Source: Mesorhizobium tianshanense | GTDB lineage: Bacteria; Pseudomonadota; Alphaproteobacteria; Rhizobiales; Rhizobiaceae | Direction of reading: 5' to 3' | Assembly: GCF_007830515.1 (NCBI RefSeq) | Contig: NZ_VLKT01000026.1 | Span: 45,104 to 109,103 of the forward strand | Length of the DNA stretch: 64,000 bases | Shown here: piece after piece, positions 1 to 9,017 of the stretch | Layout of the letters: the number at the start of each line of letters is the position of its first letter | Numbering within the stretch: the stretch's first letter is position 1 | Notes under the pieces: generated by a model | Databases searched by the model: none | What the model was told of the DNA's origin: nothing | Seen by the model: only the letters and a program-made list of their open reading frames with translations | Made by a program: the position numbers and the translations under genes

Positions 1-1080
1 GGAAGCGATCCGGCCACGGTCATCAAACCCGAAAACCGTGGCTGGGCGACTAGTGACGAGCGACACTGCTGTGGCGAGCGGCAACCCTACCTGCTTGTGC
101 AAGATGAATGCTGCTGACAGGAGACTTGAAGGAACGTAGTCGGAGCAGAGAATCTGCACGTGTCCTGACAGGCAACGCTCCCGCATTGAGATATAGCCCG
201 CGTGCGAACGCCCGTTCACCACGTTGGGGGCTCCCGCAATCACCAGCATGCCCTCCTCGCGGGCTGCCTCCATTGCCTCTTCCGTGATGGGGAATTCGCT
301 CAGCGTCATGCCGAGCGCGACAGCCTCGGCAATATGGGCCCTGGTCGTGTCGTCGTGACTCGAGAAAGGAATTTTCCGTGCCTTGCACTCGCGAGCAAGC
401 CATTCGCGATTGTGGCCGACAACCTCCAGCGATGACCCTTTGATGACCAGCGCTTCGACCTCATCTTCTTTTCTGCCGCGCCTTAGCATCATGCTTCGGA
501 ATCGCTGGGGATCCCGTTCAACGCTCTCGTCCAAGAAGGAGATGAAACGTAACCTGTCGCCTTCCAGGTGGGGTGTCACAAGTCCTATGAGATCCCCATC
601 TTCGAGATCACATCGAAGATGAAGAAAATGATCGACTGCCAGAGCGCCATTTGCCTCTGCGGTCCGAATGCCGCCGAGCATGTGCTCAAGCAGAGCGCGC
701 CGATAGTCGGTGTGGACGTTTCCAGCACAGATTGAATCGAAGACTGTCGTGATCCCTGAGGCGATAAGGCCGCGGTCATAGTTTACCACGGCCTCTATCG
801 CGTTCCACACGACGCCTGGTCGAGGAACCGTGTGTTTTTCGAGATTGTCCGTATGGACGTCAATAAGACCCGGAAGCAAAAAGTCGCCGTTGAGGTCAAC
901 AGCATTGTCCGATCGTGATACGGACGGCTCTACACCTATGATCAGACCATCCTCGACGTGAACAGTTCCGAGAAATACATCATCCTCGCCAACAATCATT
1001 GCGTTTGTCAGGATGAGATTGGTGCCTCTGCCTGGGCGGCCCGAAATGCGCTCCAGCGCTGCATGTGCAAGTTCATTCAT
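1..1080 (-). CDS. phnM: PhnM, alkylphosphonate triphosphate diphosphatase, copy 1 (cut by left edge)
   Basis: Reading the minus strand from ATG at 1080, the frame stays open to base 1, so about 360 residues are present and the C-terminus lies outside the window. PhnM is an amidohydrolase-fold enzyme that removes pyrophosphate from ribose-1-phosphonate 5-triphosphate in the C-P lyase pathway. Visible family marks are the metal-binding segment VHTDNLEKH near residue 75 and SSHDDTT around residue 260. It is clearly diverged from the second copy at 62499-63683, which has LHTDNVEHH and ASHDDTT. It is transcribed away from the phnF/phnGHIJKL genes to its right and may supply the PhnM missing from that operon. 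Confidence 0.9.
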   Translation of the reverse strand, partial: MNELAHAALERISGRPGRGTNLILTNAMIVGEDDVFLGTVHVEDGLIIGVEPSVSRSDNAVDLNGDFLLPGLIDVHTDNLEKHTVPRPGVVWNAIEAVVNYDRGLIASGITTVFDSICAGNVHTDYRRALLEHMLGGIRTAEANGALAVDHFLHLRCDLEDGDLIGLVTPHLEGDRLRFISFLDESVERDPQRFRSMMLRRGRKEDEVEALVIKGSSLEVVGHNREWLARECKARKIPFSSHDDTTRAHIAEAVALGMTLSEFPITEEAMEAAREEGMLVIAGAPNVVNGRSHAGYISMRERCLSGHVQILCSDYVPSSLLSAAFILHKQVGLPLATAVSLVTSRPATVFGFDDRGRIAS

Positions 1081-1776
1081 TTTCTTTGAGCTCGGTCTTG
1101 GGGTCCAAACGGCCTGGCTGCCGCCGCGAGCTGGCGCCGCGAGCCGGCGCCTGGTCCAGGCGCCAATGTCCAGTGAGACGTCGCGCAGGACCGACAGGGC
1201 CGAAGGATTTGACGATGCCACTCAATGCCACACCACTGATTGCGGAGCGACCTTCCAAATGCGCTGACCCAACTGGATGCGGGCTCTGTGCGCCAAAGGC
1301 TTGAGAACTCAATCTATAGGGTCTCATCAGCGCATTGACCTTCTCGCCGCCGCCTTCCTGAGGCACCGACGAAATGCACTATGCGAGTGACAGCAGAGCG
1401 AAGAACCTTAGATGACCTGCGAACTCATCCGTTCGAGGAGCGTTTTCGCTGCACTCTGTTAAGGGTGAGACTCACACAAACTGCATGCCAACGCTTTGGC
1501 ATTGAATCTGTCGTGCCAATTGCCCTAGTGTTGCCTTCCGACTACGAGGTCCGCGCGGACTCTAAAGCTCGGTCTATGCGAGCCGGGACCGCGATTTAGG
1601 GACGGCAAACTCGCGCGAGACGTGCAACTTCCGGCGAATGAAGAACTCTGTGCGCCAATACACGATCCGACGGGCCACCCCGCGGTCGCGATTTTGTCGG
1701 AACGAAGCCGCTGACCTCCGATGGGCCGAAAAGCCGGTTCGCAACTTTTCTCGGGAGCACTCAGAATGACAGTCCG
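1081..1776. other. Intergenic region between phnM1 and phnF1, no gene recognised
   Basis: About 700 bases separate the divergent phnM and phnF genes. Only short open frames without recognisable products occur. Around 1120-1170 there is a run of GC-rich self-complementary repeats (GGCGCC and GAGCTGGCGCC/GAGCCGGCGCC words). The promoters for both flanking genes must lie here, but I see no clear operator. Confidence 0.5.
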
Positions 1777-1872
1777 TTGGAATTCGCTCAAATGAGCCGG
1801 GTGAGGACGAGCCAAGCCGTGGCGACTGACGCCGCATTGCCTGCCAGAATGGAAGTTGAACTGGGTCGAGAA

Positions 1873-2625
1873 ATGAGCAAGAACGCCCCACCGATGTTGA
1901 GCCAAACTGGACAGCGACGCGCCGCAGCAACTCTATGGAGGTCCGTGTATCTAGGACTGGAAAGGGATATATTGAAGGGCGAGTTTGCGCCCGGCACGCA
2001 GCTCCCTACAGAAAGCGAGTTCGCCAACCGATTTCGGGTCCACCGGCACACGGTGCGAAGGGCTCTGCAGGCGCTTCAAGAGCGGGATCTGATCCGCATT
2101 GAGCACGGTCGTGGCAGCTTCGTCCGAGAACGAGTCATACCACTGCCCTATGGTCGCAGAACGCGATTCACTGCCGCTCTCAGCGATGTGCAGGATGGCG
2201 GCTCTCGACACTTTCTTGGTGCCTCAAAGCGCAAAGCGACACGCCCGATCGCGGCCAGACTTCAAATCGTTCCGGGTCAGACGGTACAGCACATCGAGAC
2301 CCTCACGCGCGTTGCTGGCAGACCCGTGTCGATTGCGTCGAAGTATTTTCCTCTACCCCGTTTTAGTGGGATTGACGCCCTGTATGAGAGGCTAGGGTCG
2401 GCGACCCAGTCATTGCGAGAATTGGGCGTTTCCGACTTTACGCGTGCCGAAAGTCGGATCTCGGCAATCATGCCGACACGGCGGGAGGCTGAACTGCTTG
2501 AGCAGCCGCGCGGACGACCGGTCGTCTTCGTTACGAACCTTACGGTCGACGAGCACAGCGTTCCGATTCAACTTTCATACACGCGTGTTTCAACGCTTTG
2601 GGTCGAACTCCAGCTAAAATTTTGA
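1873..2625 (+). CDS. phnF: PhnF-like GntR/HutC-family transcriptional regulator, copy 1
   Basis: About 250 residues with an N-terminal winged helix of GntR type (SVYLGLERDILKGEF, then LPTESE, VHRHTVRRAL and IEHGRGSFV within residues 20-90) followed by a UTRA/HutC effector domain ending in STLWVELQLKF. PhnF proteins repress phosphonate genes and respond to a phosphorus-related ligand. The frame is open upstream to 1777; I prefer ATG 1873 because the paralogue downstream aligns from an equivalent ATG. It stands directly before a damaged tandem copy and 2.5 kb before the phnGHIJKL operon, which it probably controls. Confidence 0.88.
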   Translation: MSKNAPPMLSQTGQRRAAATLWRSVYLGLERDILKGEFAPGTQLPTESEFANRFRVHRHTVRRALQALQERDLIRIEHGRGSFVRERVIPLPYGRRTRFTAALSDVQDGGSRHFLGASKRKATRPIAARLQIVPGQTVQHIETLTRVAGRPVSIASKYFPLPRFSGIDALYERLGSATQSLRELGVSDFTRAESRISAIMPTRREAELLEQPRGRPVVFVTNLTVDEHSVPIQLSYTRVSTLWVELQLKF

Positions 2626-3228
2626 TGTGGGACCAATTTTACGAGCATGCCAGCGCGATCGCGTCAACAAAGCGATCCGCGTGGCTGGGGTCGACGGCAA
2701 AGGGAAAGCGGCAACTCTGACGCGACAAATGAGCGGTAGCACCAAAGGTCCATCGGGCGCGACCGGTATCATCACACGAGAGCGGCGCGGTGCCACAACT
2801 TTGTGGAAGTCAGTCTATCTGGAACTGGAACAAGATATATTGAAAGGTAGGTTTCCGCTCGGATCGCAACTCCCAACTGAAAGCGAGCTGGCGGAACAGT
2901 ATCGGGTTCATCGCCATACTGTGCGAAGAGCCCTTCACACGCTTCGGGAGCGGGATCTAATTCGAATCGAGCACGGACGCGGCAGTTTCGTTCGCGAACG
3001 CGTCGTGCCGTTGCCCATTGGCCGAAGGACGCGCTTCACTGCCGCCCTGAGCGATGTACAGGATGGCGGCACTCGACACACTATCTGGGTGCCTCAAAGC
3101 GCAAAGCGACGCGCGCGATCGCCCACAAGCTACAGATCGTTCCGGGTCAGACTGTCCAGCACATTGAGACGCTCACGCGAATCGCGGGTAAGCCTGCATC
3201 AGTCGCGCGTCCAATTATTTCCCGCTTC

Positions 3229-3257
3229 TGCAGTGAACCCCTCGGGCTGGACCACCA
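3229..3257 (+). repeat. IS3 terminal inverted repeat (orfB-side end)
   Basis: This 29-base end is the exact reverse complement of 4473-4501. It begins TGCAGTGAACC and ends GGACCACCA. Confidence 0.93.
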
Positions 3258-3267
3258 AGCCATCGAA

Positions 3268-4066
3268 CTAAGCCGCCTTCTGGGCGAGTTGGATTTCAAA
3301 TTCCTCTGGTGTTCGATAGCCAAGGGCTGAGTGCAGCCTCTTCGAATTGTAGATCTCTTCGATGAACCTCGGCAATCGTTCGGCCACATCGGCAAAGCTG
3401 TCGTAGCCAGCCACATAGACGTCCTCGACCTTCAAGGTCTTCATGAAGCTCTCGGCCTGCGCATTGTGGTAGGGATTGCCGATCGCGCTCATGGAGCCGC
3501 GCAGGCCGGCCGCTTCGAGTGCTCTTCGGTAGGTCTCGGACGCATATTGGCACCCGCGGTCGGTGTGGTGGATGCAGCCTGATGACGGTCTCCTGCTTGT
3601 CAGAGCGGAGCGCAAGGCTGCGAGCGCCAATGGCGTGTCGAGCCGTCGCGACAAGGCGTAGCCGACGACCTTGCGACTGCAGGCATCGAGAATGACAGCA
3701 AGATAGCAGAAGCCGGTGGGCAATTCGGATGTATGTGAAATCGGCAACCCAGACCGTGTTGGGCCGATCCGGGATCACATTGCGGTAGAGGTTCGGGTAG
3801 ATCGGCGAATCGTGGCTGCTGTCGGTCGTGCGCACGTAGCGCCTCCGCGGCTTGATTCCCAAGCCTGCCGCCCTCATCACCCGAGCTACGCGCTTGTGGT
3901 TGACGAGATGACCGCGCCTGCGCAACTCGTGGGTCACCCGCCGATAGCCATAGCAGGGCAGTTCGTCCTGGATATCCTCGATGAGGGTGACGAGGTCCAC
4001 GTCCGAGAGTTTGGGTGTTTTGGTCGACGCGCGGTAGTAGAAGGTGCTTCTCGGCAGATCGATCAC
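3268..4066 (-). pseudogene. IS3 OrfB (DDE integrase-type transposase), frameshifted
   Basis: The N-terminal part (4066 to about 3735) reads MIDLPRSTFYYRAS and reaches the first catalytic Asp in VADFTYIRI. The frame must then shift by one base near 3735 to continue as PTGFCYLAVILDAC. The second Asp (HTDRGCQYAS), the Glu (NAQAESFMK) and the C-terminus RTPEEFEIQLAQKAA are in that second frame. All three DDE residues survive but not in one frame. The shift lies well inside orfB, away from the normal orfA/orfB programmed frameshift position, so I read it as a mutation. Confidence 0.88.
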
Positions 4067-4449
4067 TTGACACCCCCGTCTGATGGAACAGGCCGCGGGC
4101 CGGTGACGATGAAGGATCTCTCGCTGTCGCCGGCGATCGGTTGGCGCGGCGTTTTTTTGGCAAGGTCCAGTTCCATCGTGAGTTGGCCGACCTTGCGCTC
4201 GAGAGCGGCGATCCGAGCCTCGTATTCAGCGATACCGCTGGCCTCAGCCTCCTCGTCATTCAGTTCGCCCCGATCGAACTGTGTCAGCCAAAGCTGGATG
4301 AGGTTGGCAGAGACGCTATACGTGCGCTGGGCATCGCGGCGCCCGATGACGCCGCCGCGGATGTCTTGGCAAAGCTGTAATTTGAATTGCGTCGAGTGCC
4401 GACGGTATGGACCTCGTGACTTCATGAGCCTTCTCCGTTCAAGGCCCAT
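4063..4449 (-). CDS. IS3 OrfA transposase subunit
   Basis: A 128-residue helix-turn-helix protein of the IS3 OrfA (HTH_8) type. The N-terminus is basic (RRLMKSRGPYRR) and is followed by the DNA-recognition region FKLQLCQDIRGG...YSVSANLIQLWL. A leucine-zipper-like stretch follows (YEARIAALERKVGQLTMEL), as expected for OrfA/OrfAB multimerisation. The stop overlaps the GTG start of orfB by a few bases. An internal ATG at 4425 is an alternative start. Confidence 0.88.
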   Translation of the reverse strand: MGLERRRLMKSRGPYRRHSTQFKLQLCQDIRGGVIGRRDAQRTYSVSANLIQLWLTQFDRGELNDEEAEASGIAEYEARIAALERKVGQLTMELDLAKKTPRQPIAGDSERSFIVTGPRPVPSDGGVK

Positions 4450-4472
4450 CGAACGTATCAGTTTTCAGATCC

Positions 4473-4501
4473 TGGTGGTCCAGCCCGAGGGGTTCACTGC
4501 A
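4473..4501 (-). repeat. IS3 terminal inverted repeat (orfA-side end)
   Basis: This is the exact inverted partner of 3229-3257. It lies 24 bases upstream of the earliest orfA start. Confidence 0.93.
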
Positions 4502-4769
4502 TTCCACGATTCAATGGAATTGAGTTTTATACGAGAAGCTCTCGTCGACTATCCAGGCACTGTGTGAGGGTGTCCCAGACTTTACGCGATCTGAAAGTCG
4601 ATTTTCAGCGATTATGCCAACGCGGCGTGACGCCGAGCTACTTGAGCAGCCCGGGGGGCGTCCGGTCGTTTTCGTCACGAACATCAACGTCGATGAGCAC
4701 AACGTGCCGATTCAACTTTCGCATACACGCGTTTCAACCCTTTGGGTCGAGCTCCAGCTGAAATTCTGA

Positions 4770-5117
4770 TGCCTGCCCGCTGCTCCGCCCTGAAAGCGAT
4801 TGGCTGGCTACATTTCCGTTCGGCATGCGGAAAAACCGACGTAAAGCGCAGACATCTCGTCCATTCGTCTAGATCGAGTCATTCCCGGGTCACAGCGACC
4901 ACGCAAAGAGTGCGGCGTGTGTTCTCAAACTGACCCCATTGGTGACTGCGTGAATTCCATTTCTATTCAACGGTGCCGTATTCGTTGGCGGATTTCCCGA
5001 AAAAGGTCCGCACGATCCGGCAATCCAGGTGACCTGCACCGTGTCGGGCTCCGTATCGATGCGTCTCACGCGGCAACGCCGTCGCCGCGAAATGCCAAAT
5101 AGAGCCGCCCCGAAGCA
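4770..5117. other. Upstream region of the phnGHIJKL operon
   Basis: These 350 bases hold no convincing gene. They must contain the operon promoter. Two possible regulatory marks cluster near 4867-4893: a rough palindrome CGTCTAGATCG, loosely like PhnF/HutC operators, and a Pho-box-like direct repeat listed separately. Confidence 0.5.
4876..4893 (+). promoter_or_regulatory. Possible Pho box upstream of phnG1
   Basis: GAGTCAT and GGGTCAC occur 11 bases apart, with TCCC between them. This fits the spacing and the core of the PhoB direct repeat (CTGTCAT-N4-CTGTCAT) with two mismatches per half. Phosphate control of C-P lyase operons is established in enteric bacteria and rhizobia; here it is only suggested by the motif. 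Confidence 0.3.
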
Positions 5118-5585
5118 ATGGACGCCGATACACCCCACGATTCCAACCGCCAGCGCTCAGATTGGATGAGCGTGCTGGCGCGAGCCGAGCCGCAAGACAT
5201 AGACAACCTTTGGGAGCCTCGAGACAAGCCGCTCTCCTTCGAATGGTTGCACAAGCCCGAGACTGGCCTGGTCATGGTGCAGGGTCGAGCAGGCGGCACC
5301 GGCGATGCCTTCAACCTTGGCGAAATGACGGTGACGCGTTGTACACTGCGTCTCGCCGGCGGCTGGATTGGGTATGCCTACGTCAAGGGAAGAGATCACA
5401 ATCATGCCGAACGGGCCGCGCTTTTGGATGCCCTCTTGCAGCAGGCGGAACGACGAGGGCGCCTATTCAGCAGCGTGATTGAGCCCCTGCGGTCAATCCA
5501 GAAGGCCCGACAGGAGCAGCGCAGCCGCAAGGCGGCCTCGACCAAAGTCGAGTTCTTCACGGTCGCGCGAGGAAGCCAGAAATGA
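5118..5585 (+). CDS. phnG: PhnG, C-P lyase complex subunit, copy 1
   Basis: 155 residues, normal for PhnG, a structural subunit of the PhnGHIJ core that transfers phosphonate onto ATP and cleaves the C-P bond. Family features are WMSVLARA near the start, the glycine-rich HKPETGLVMVQGRAGGTGDAFNLG in the middle and the C-terminal AASTKVEFFTVARG. The stop overlaps the phnH start in an ATGA. It is the first gene of a tightly packed plus-strand operon and pairs with the copy at 61980-62450. Confidence 0.95.
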   Translation: MDADTPHDSNRQRSDWMSVLARAEPQDIDNLWEPRDKPLSFEWLHKPETGLVMVQGRAGGTGDAFNLGEMTVTRCTLRLAGGWIGYAYVKGRDHNHAERAALLDALLQQAERRGRLFSSVIEPLRSIQKARQEQRSRKAASTKVEFFTVARGSQK

Positions 5586-6193
5586 CGGCAGAACTCTCAG
5601 ACCTTAAAACGCGTCTCAGACCCTGTTTCGACGATCCCGTTTGCGATAGTCAGGCGGCGTTTCGAGCGCTGATGAACGCAATCGCCTATCCCGGCCGCAT
5701 CGAGTTGGTGAATCGACTCCGGGATGCACCGCCGCCCCTGCATGCCGCGACGGCTACCCTATGCCTCACGCTTGCTGATTTCGAGACGCCGCTCTGGATC
5801 GATCCTCACCTTGCTTCGACTGATGTCCTTGCCTGGCTGCAATTTCATTGCCGAGCCCCCATCGTGACCTCGCCAAAGGACGCCCGGTTCGTCCTAGCAG
5901 ATTGTAGGAGCCAGGTTCCTCATCTCGACGAACTTCATCCAGGTGAGGTTGAGTATCCCGAACGATCATCGACGCTGATCCTGCAAGTCGCTTCTCTATC
6001 TGGCAGGGAGGGGGTTCGTTGGACAGGACCTGGAATTAACGGGACGACCACCGCGCGAATTAGCACTCTTCCTCGTTGGTTCTGGGCGGAATGGGCGATG
6101 AACTCCGAGCTCTACCCGCTGGGGGCCGACGTCATCTTCGCCTCCGGCGAAGCAATAGTCGGACTGCCACGATCAGTTCGTGTGGAGGCATAG
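5582..6193 (+). CDS. phnH: PhnH, C-P lyase complex subunit, copy 1
   Basis: 203 residues, normal length. PhnH is the PLP-transferase-fold subunit of the C-P lyase core that lacks a catalytic lysine role. Family landmarks are FDDPVCDSQAAFRALMNAIAYPGR at the N-terminus, LTLADFETPLW, WTGPGINGT and the C-terminal GEAIVGLPRSVRVE. Translationally coupled to phnG (4-base overlap), with phnI starting immediately after its stop. Confidence 0.95.
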   Translation: MTAELSDLKTRLRPCFDDPVCDSQAAFRALMNAIAYPGRIELVNRLRDAPPPLHAATATLCLTLADFETPLWIDPHLASTDVLAWLQFHCRAPIVTSPKDARFVLADCRSQVPHLDELHPGEVEYPERSSTLILQVASLSGREGVRWTGPGINGTTTARISTLPRWFWAEWAMNSELYPLGADVIFASGEAIVGLPRSVRVEA

Positions 6194-7294
6194 ATGGCCT
6201 ATGTTGCAGTCAAGGGTGGCGAGCAGGCCATCATCAATTCTCACCGATTGATCGCGGAGACACGGCGCGGCAATCGGGCCGTGCCCGAACTCGACATTGA
6301 TCAGATCAGCGAGCAGTTCGGGCTCGCGGTCGACCGCGTGATGACCGAAGGCTCCATATACGACAGGGAGCTTGCCGCGCTTGCCCTGAAACAAGCTCAG
6401 GGCGATTCAGTTGAAGCGATTTTCCTGTTGCGCGCCTTTCGCACCACACTGCCGCGCATCGCGATATCCAGACCGATAGACACTGGAACCATGGCCGTCC
6501 GACGGCGCATCTCGGCAACCTTTAAAGACATACCAGGCGGTCAAGTTCTGGGGCCAACCTACGACTATACCCATCGCCTGCTTGACTTTTCCCTCGCAGA
6601 GAAAAGCGACCCCGATTTTGTTGCGCCGGTCGCTGAAGAGCCGCTGGACGACAATGCACCAGGCGTCATCGAAATGCTTGGCGGCGAGGGTTTGATCGAA
6701 CAGGAGACGCGGTCAAGAGAGGACACGGCTGCTTTCGATCTCACGCGCTCGCCCATGCGGCTACCTGCCGGGCGCGATCAGCGCCTGCAAAACCTTGCAC
6801 GCGGAGATGAAGGCTTCCTATTGGGAATAGCCTATTCGACCATACGTGGATATGGGGCCACTCATCCCTTCGTCGGGGAACTTCGGCTCGGTGAGGTGTC
6901 GGTCACCATTGTTCCAGAAGACCTCGGTTTCGCGATCGAAATTGGTGAGATCACCGTTACCGAGTGCCAGATGATCAATCAGTTTCGCGGCACGACGGAA
7001 GCTGGGCCAAAGTTCACAAGAGGCTACGGGTTGACGTTCGGCCATTGCGAACGAAAGGCACTGGCGATGGCTCTTGTCGACCGAGCAATGCGGGCGCGTG
7101 AACTTGGCGAGGATGTTCGGTACGTCGCTCAGGACGACGAATTCGTGTTGTCACATTCTGACAGCGTCGAAGCGACCGGCATGGTCACCCACTACAAGCT
7201 TCCACACTACGTTGACTTCCACGCGGAAGTGCAGCTCGTAAGACGGCTCCGCGCCGCATACGAGGCTGCTTGTTCGCGGGCGGCGGCAGAATGA
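6194..7294 (+). CDS. phnI: PhnI, C-P lyase complex subunit (nucleosidase), copy 1
   Basis: 366 residues, the usual PhnI length. PhnI displaces adenine from ATP with the phosphonate, together with PhnG, H and L. The N-terminus MAYVAVKGGEQAI is the family signature; ISATFKDIPGGQVLGPTYDYTHRLLDF and ITVTECQMINQFRGT are further conserved blocks. The start codon follows the phnH stop directly and the stop overlaps the phnJ ATG. Closely similar to 60277-61377, with more divergence in the acidic linker around residues 135-180. Confidence 0.96.
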   Translation: MAYVAVKGGEQAIINSHRLIAETRRGNRAVPELDIDQISEQFGLAVDRVMTEGSIYDRELAALALKQAQGDSVEAIFLLRAFRTTLPRIAISRPIDTGTMAVRRRISATFKDIPGGQVLGPTYDYTHRLLDFSLAEKSDPDFVAPVAEEPLDDNAPGVIEMLGGEGLIEQETRSREDTAAFDLTRSPMRLPAGRDQRLQNLARGDEGFLLGIAYSTIRGYGATHPFVGELRLGEVSVTIVPEDLGFAIEIGEITVTECQMINQFRGTTEAGPKFTRGYGLTFGHCERKALAMALVDRAMRARELGEDVRYVAQDDEFVLSHSDSVEATGMVTHYKLPHYVDFHAEVQLVRRLRAAYEAACSRAAAE

Positions 7295-8211
7295 AACGCG
7301 CCTCCACTCGACCTGCACAGGGCTACAACTTTGCGTACCTGGACGAGCAGACCAAGCGGATCATCCGCCGGACGCTGCTGAAGGCGCTATCCATTCCCGG
7401 CCATCAGGTCCCCTTCGGCGGTCGCGAAATGCCGCTCGCCTATGGTTGGGGAACCGGCGGCATACAGGTGACCGCAAGCATCATCGGCCCCGAGGATACG
7501 TTGAAGGTCATCGACCAAGGCGCGGACGATACGACCAACGCGGTCTCAATCAGGCGCTTCTTCGAGATCGTTACTGGCGTCGCCACCACTGAGCGCGCGG
7601 AAGAAGCTAACATCATTCAGACGCGCCACCGCATTCCCGAAACGCCTCTCCAGGAGGGTCAGATCATAGTGTATCAGGTTCCCCAACCGGAACCGCTGCG
7701 CAAGATCGAACCGCGCGAAACCGAAACGCGCAAGATGCACAGCTATGCCGAGTACGGTGCCATGCAAGTGGCGCTCTACGAGGACATTGCTCGCTTCGGG
7801 TATATCGCGAAGACATACGATTACCCTACGCTGGTTAACGCCCGCCACCTGATGTCACCGTCGCCGATTCCGAAGTTCGACAATCCGAAGATGGAGAGCA
7901 GCCCGGCGATCCAGTTGTTCGGTGCGGGCCGCGAGAAGCGGATCTACGCCGTGCCGCCCTATACGAGCGTGAGGAGCCTCGACTTCGACGATCATCCCTT
8001 CGAAGTGCAGAAATGGGAGCAGTGCTGCGCACTCTGCGGTTCGACGACGTCCTACCTCGACGAGGTGATCACTGACGATAACGGCGGACACATGTTCGTC
8101 TGCTCCGACACGGATTTCTGCAACACGCGGCAGCGCGAGCAGGCGCAAGCCGGCGAGGCGGACGACTCCGCGCCTCCCACGGCACTCGCCGCGACGGAGA
8201 TCCCGTCATGA
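7291..8211 (+). CDS. phnJ: PhnJ, C-P lyase radical-SAM subunit, copy 1
   Basis: 306 residues from ATG 7291, which overlaps the phnI stop (ATGA). PhnJ uses a 4Fe-4S cluster and S-adenosylmethionine to break the C-P bond of ribose-1-phosphonate 5-phosphate. The PhnJ cysteine motif C-x2-C-x21-C-x5-C is complete: CALC near residue 250 and CSDTDFC near residue 275. FGGREMPLAYGWGTGGIQ is conserved upstream. The frame is open to 7270, but the overlapping ATG fits the operon and the paralogue. Confidence 0.96.
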   Translation: MKRASTRPAQGYNFAYLDEQTKRIIRRTLLKALSIPGHQVPFGGREMPLAYGWGTGGIQVTASIIGPEDTLKVIDQGADDTTNAVSIRRFFEIVTGVATTERAEEANIIQTRHRIPETPLQEGQIIVYQVPQPEPLRKIEPRETETRKMHSYAEYGAMQVALYEDIARFGYIAKTYDYPTLVNARHLMSPSPIPKFDNPKMESSPAIQLFGAGREKRIYAVPPYTSVRSLDFDDHPFEVQKWEQCCALCGSTTSYLDEVITDDNGGHMFVCSDTDFCNTRQREQAQAGEADDSAPPTALAATEIPS

Positions 8212-9005
8212 CCGCGCTTCGCAAGCTTGCGCCTCGGCAGGCGCTTCTGGAGGTTTCGGGCGTCTCGAAGTCGTATGGCGGCCAGGTCGGTTGTGTGGAT
8301 GTGTCGTTCGCGATCTATCCCGGCGAAGTGCTTGGCGTTGTCGGCGAGAGTGGGTCAGGCAAGTCGACGCTGCTGGCCTGCCTTTCGGGCCGGCTTGCGC
8401 CTGACGCCGGCGCGATCGTCTACGATATGAACGACCGCGGTCCGGTCGACATCCTGTCGCTGTCGGAACCGGAGCGCCGGCGGCTGGCGCGCACCGACTG
8501 GGGCATCGTCCACCAGAACCCGCGCGATGGGCTGCGCATGGATGTCAGCGCCGGCGGCAACATCGGCGAGCGGCCGATGGCGATTGGCGCCCGTCACTAC
8601 GGCAACCTCCGGACTGAGGCGCAGGACTGGCTGGAAAAGGTCGAGATCGATCTCGCCCGCACCGACGACAAGCCGAGAACCTTCTCGGGCGGCATGCAGC
8701 AGCGTCTGCAGATTGCACGTAACCTTGTGACCAAGCCCCGTCTCGTCTTCATGGACGAGCCCACCGGCGGACTGGATGTCTCCGTGCAGGCCAGGCTGCT
8801 CGACCTGCTGCGAGGGCTTGTCCGCGAACTCGGCATCGCCGCCATCATCGTCACGCATGACCTTGCGGTGGTACGTCTGCTTGCCGACCGGCTGATGGTG
8901 ATGCAGCGCGGCCGCGTCATCGAGCAGGGCTTGACCGATCAGGTGCTCGACGATCCGCACCATCCCTACACCCAGTTGCTCGCCTCGTCGGTCTTGCAGG
9001 TCTGA
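8208..9005 (+). CDS. phnK: PhnK, ABC-type ATPase of the C-P lyase, copy 1
   Basis: 265 residues. Walker A GESGSGKSTLL (near residue 45), signature FSGGMQQRLQIARN and Walker B LVFMDEPTGGLD are all intact. PhnK binds the C-P lyase core through PhnJ rather than a membrane permease. It overlaps phnJ by 4 bases. By eye it matches the copy at 58566-59363 in roughly nine of ten residues, the most conserved pair between the two operons. Confidence 0.95.
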   Translation: MTALRKLAPRQALLEVSGVSKSYGGQVGCVDVSFAIYPGEVLGVVGESGSGKSTLLACLSGRLAPDAGAIVYDMNDRGPVDILSLSEPERRRLARTDWGIVHQNPRDGLRMDVSAGGNIGERPMAIGARHYGNLRTEAQDWLEKVEIDLARTDDKPRTFSGGMQQRLQIARNLVTKPRLVFMDEPTGGLDVSVQARLLDLLRGLVRELGIAAIIVTHDLAVVRLLADRLMVMQRGRVIEQGLTDQVLDDPHHPYTQLLASSVLQV

Positions 9006-9017
9006 GGCGGAAAAGGA

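Larger units (their letters stand above)
3229..4501 (-). mobile_element. IS3-family insertion sequence, complete ends
   Basis: The element is 1273 bases long and bounded by perfect 29-base inverted repeats that start TGCAGTGAACCCC. The base triplet TTC flanks it on both sides (3226-3228 and 4502-4504), which fits a 3-base target duplication. It carries orfA and orfB on the minus strand in the usual IS3 arrangement. It is inserted in the second phnF copy. The transposase reading frame is broken inside orfB, so this copy is probably immobile unless helped in trans. Confidence 0.93.
2729..4769 (+). pseudogene. phnF: phnF paralogue, frameshifted and split by an IS3 element
   Basis: This is a tandem duplicate of the preceding regulator. 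The DNA-binding half (2729-3080) is intact. A 2-base length difference relative to copy 1 occurs near 3080, just after the codons for DGGTRH, and shifts the frame. The IS3 element at 3229-4501 then interrupts the UTRA domain in the segment matching YFPLPRF. After the element the match resumes, with another frame disturbance near 4560-4580, and ends at TGA 4769 with the same STLWVELQLKF tail as copy 1. The gene cannot make a full regulator, but a truncated DNA-binding domain could still be expressed. An upstream GTG at 2627 is also in frame. Confidence 0.88.

Noticed and set aside
1381..1599. 72-codon frame upstream of phnF1
   Set aside because: No ribosome site or recognisable product, and it overlaps open frames on the other strand. 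It is probably chance.
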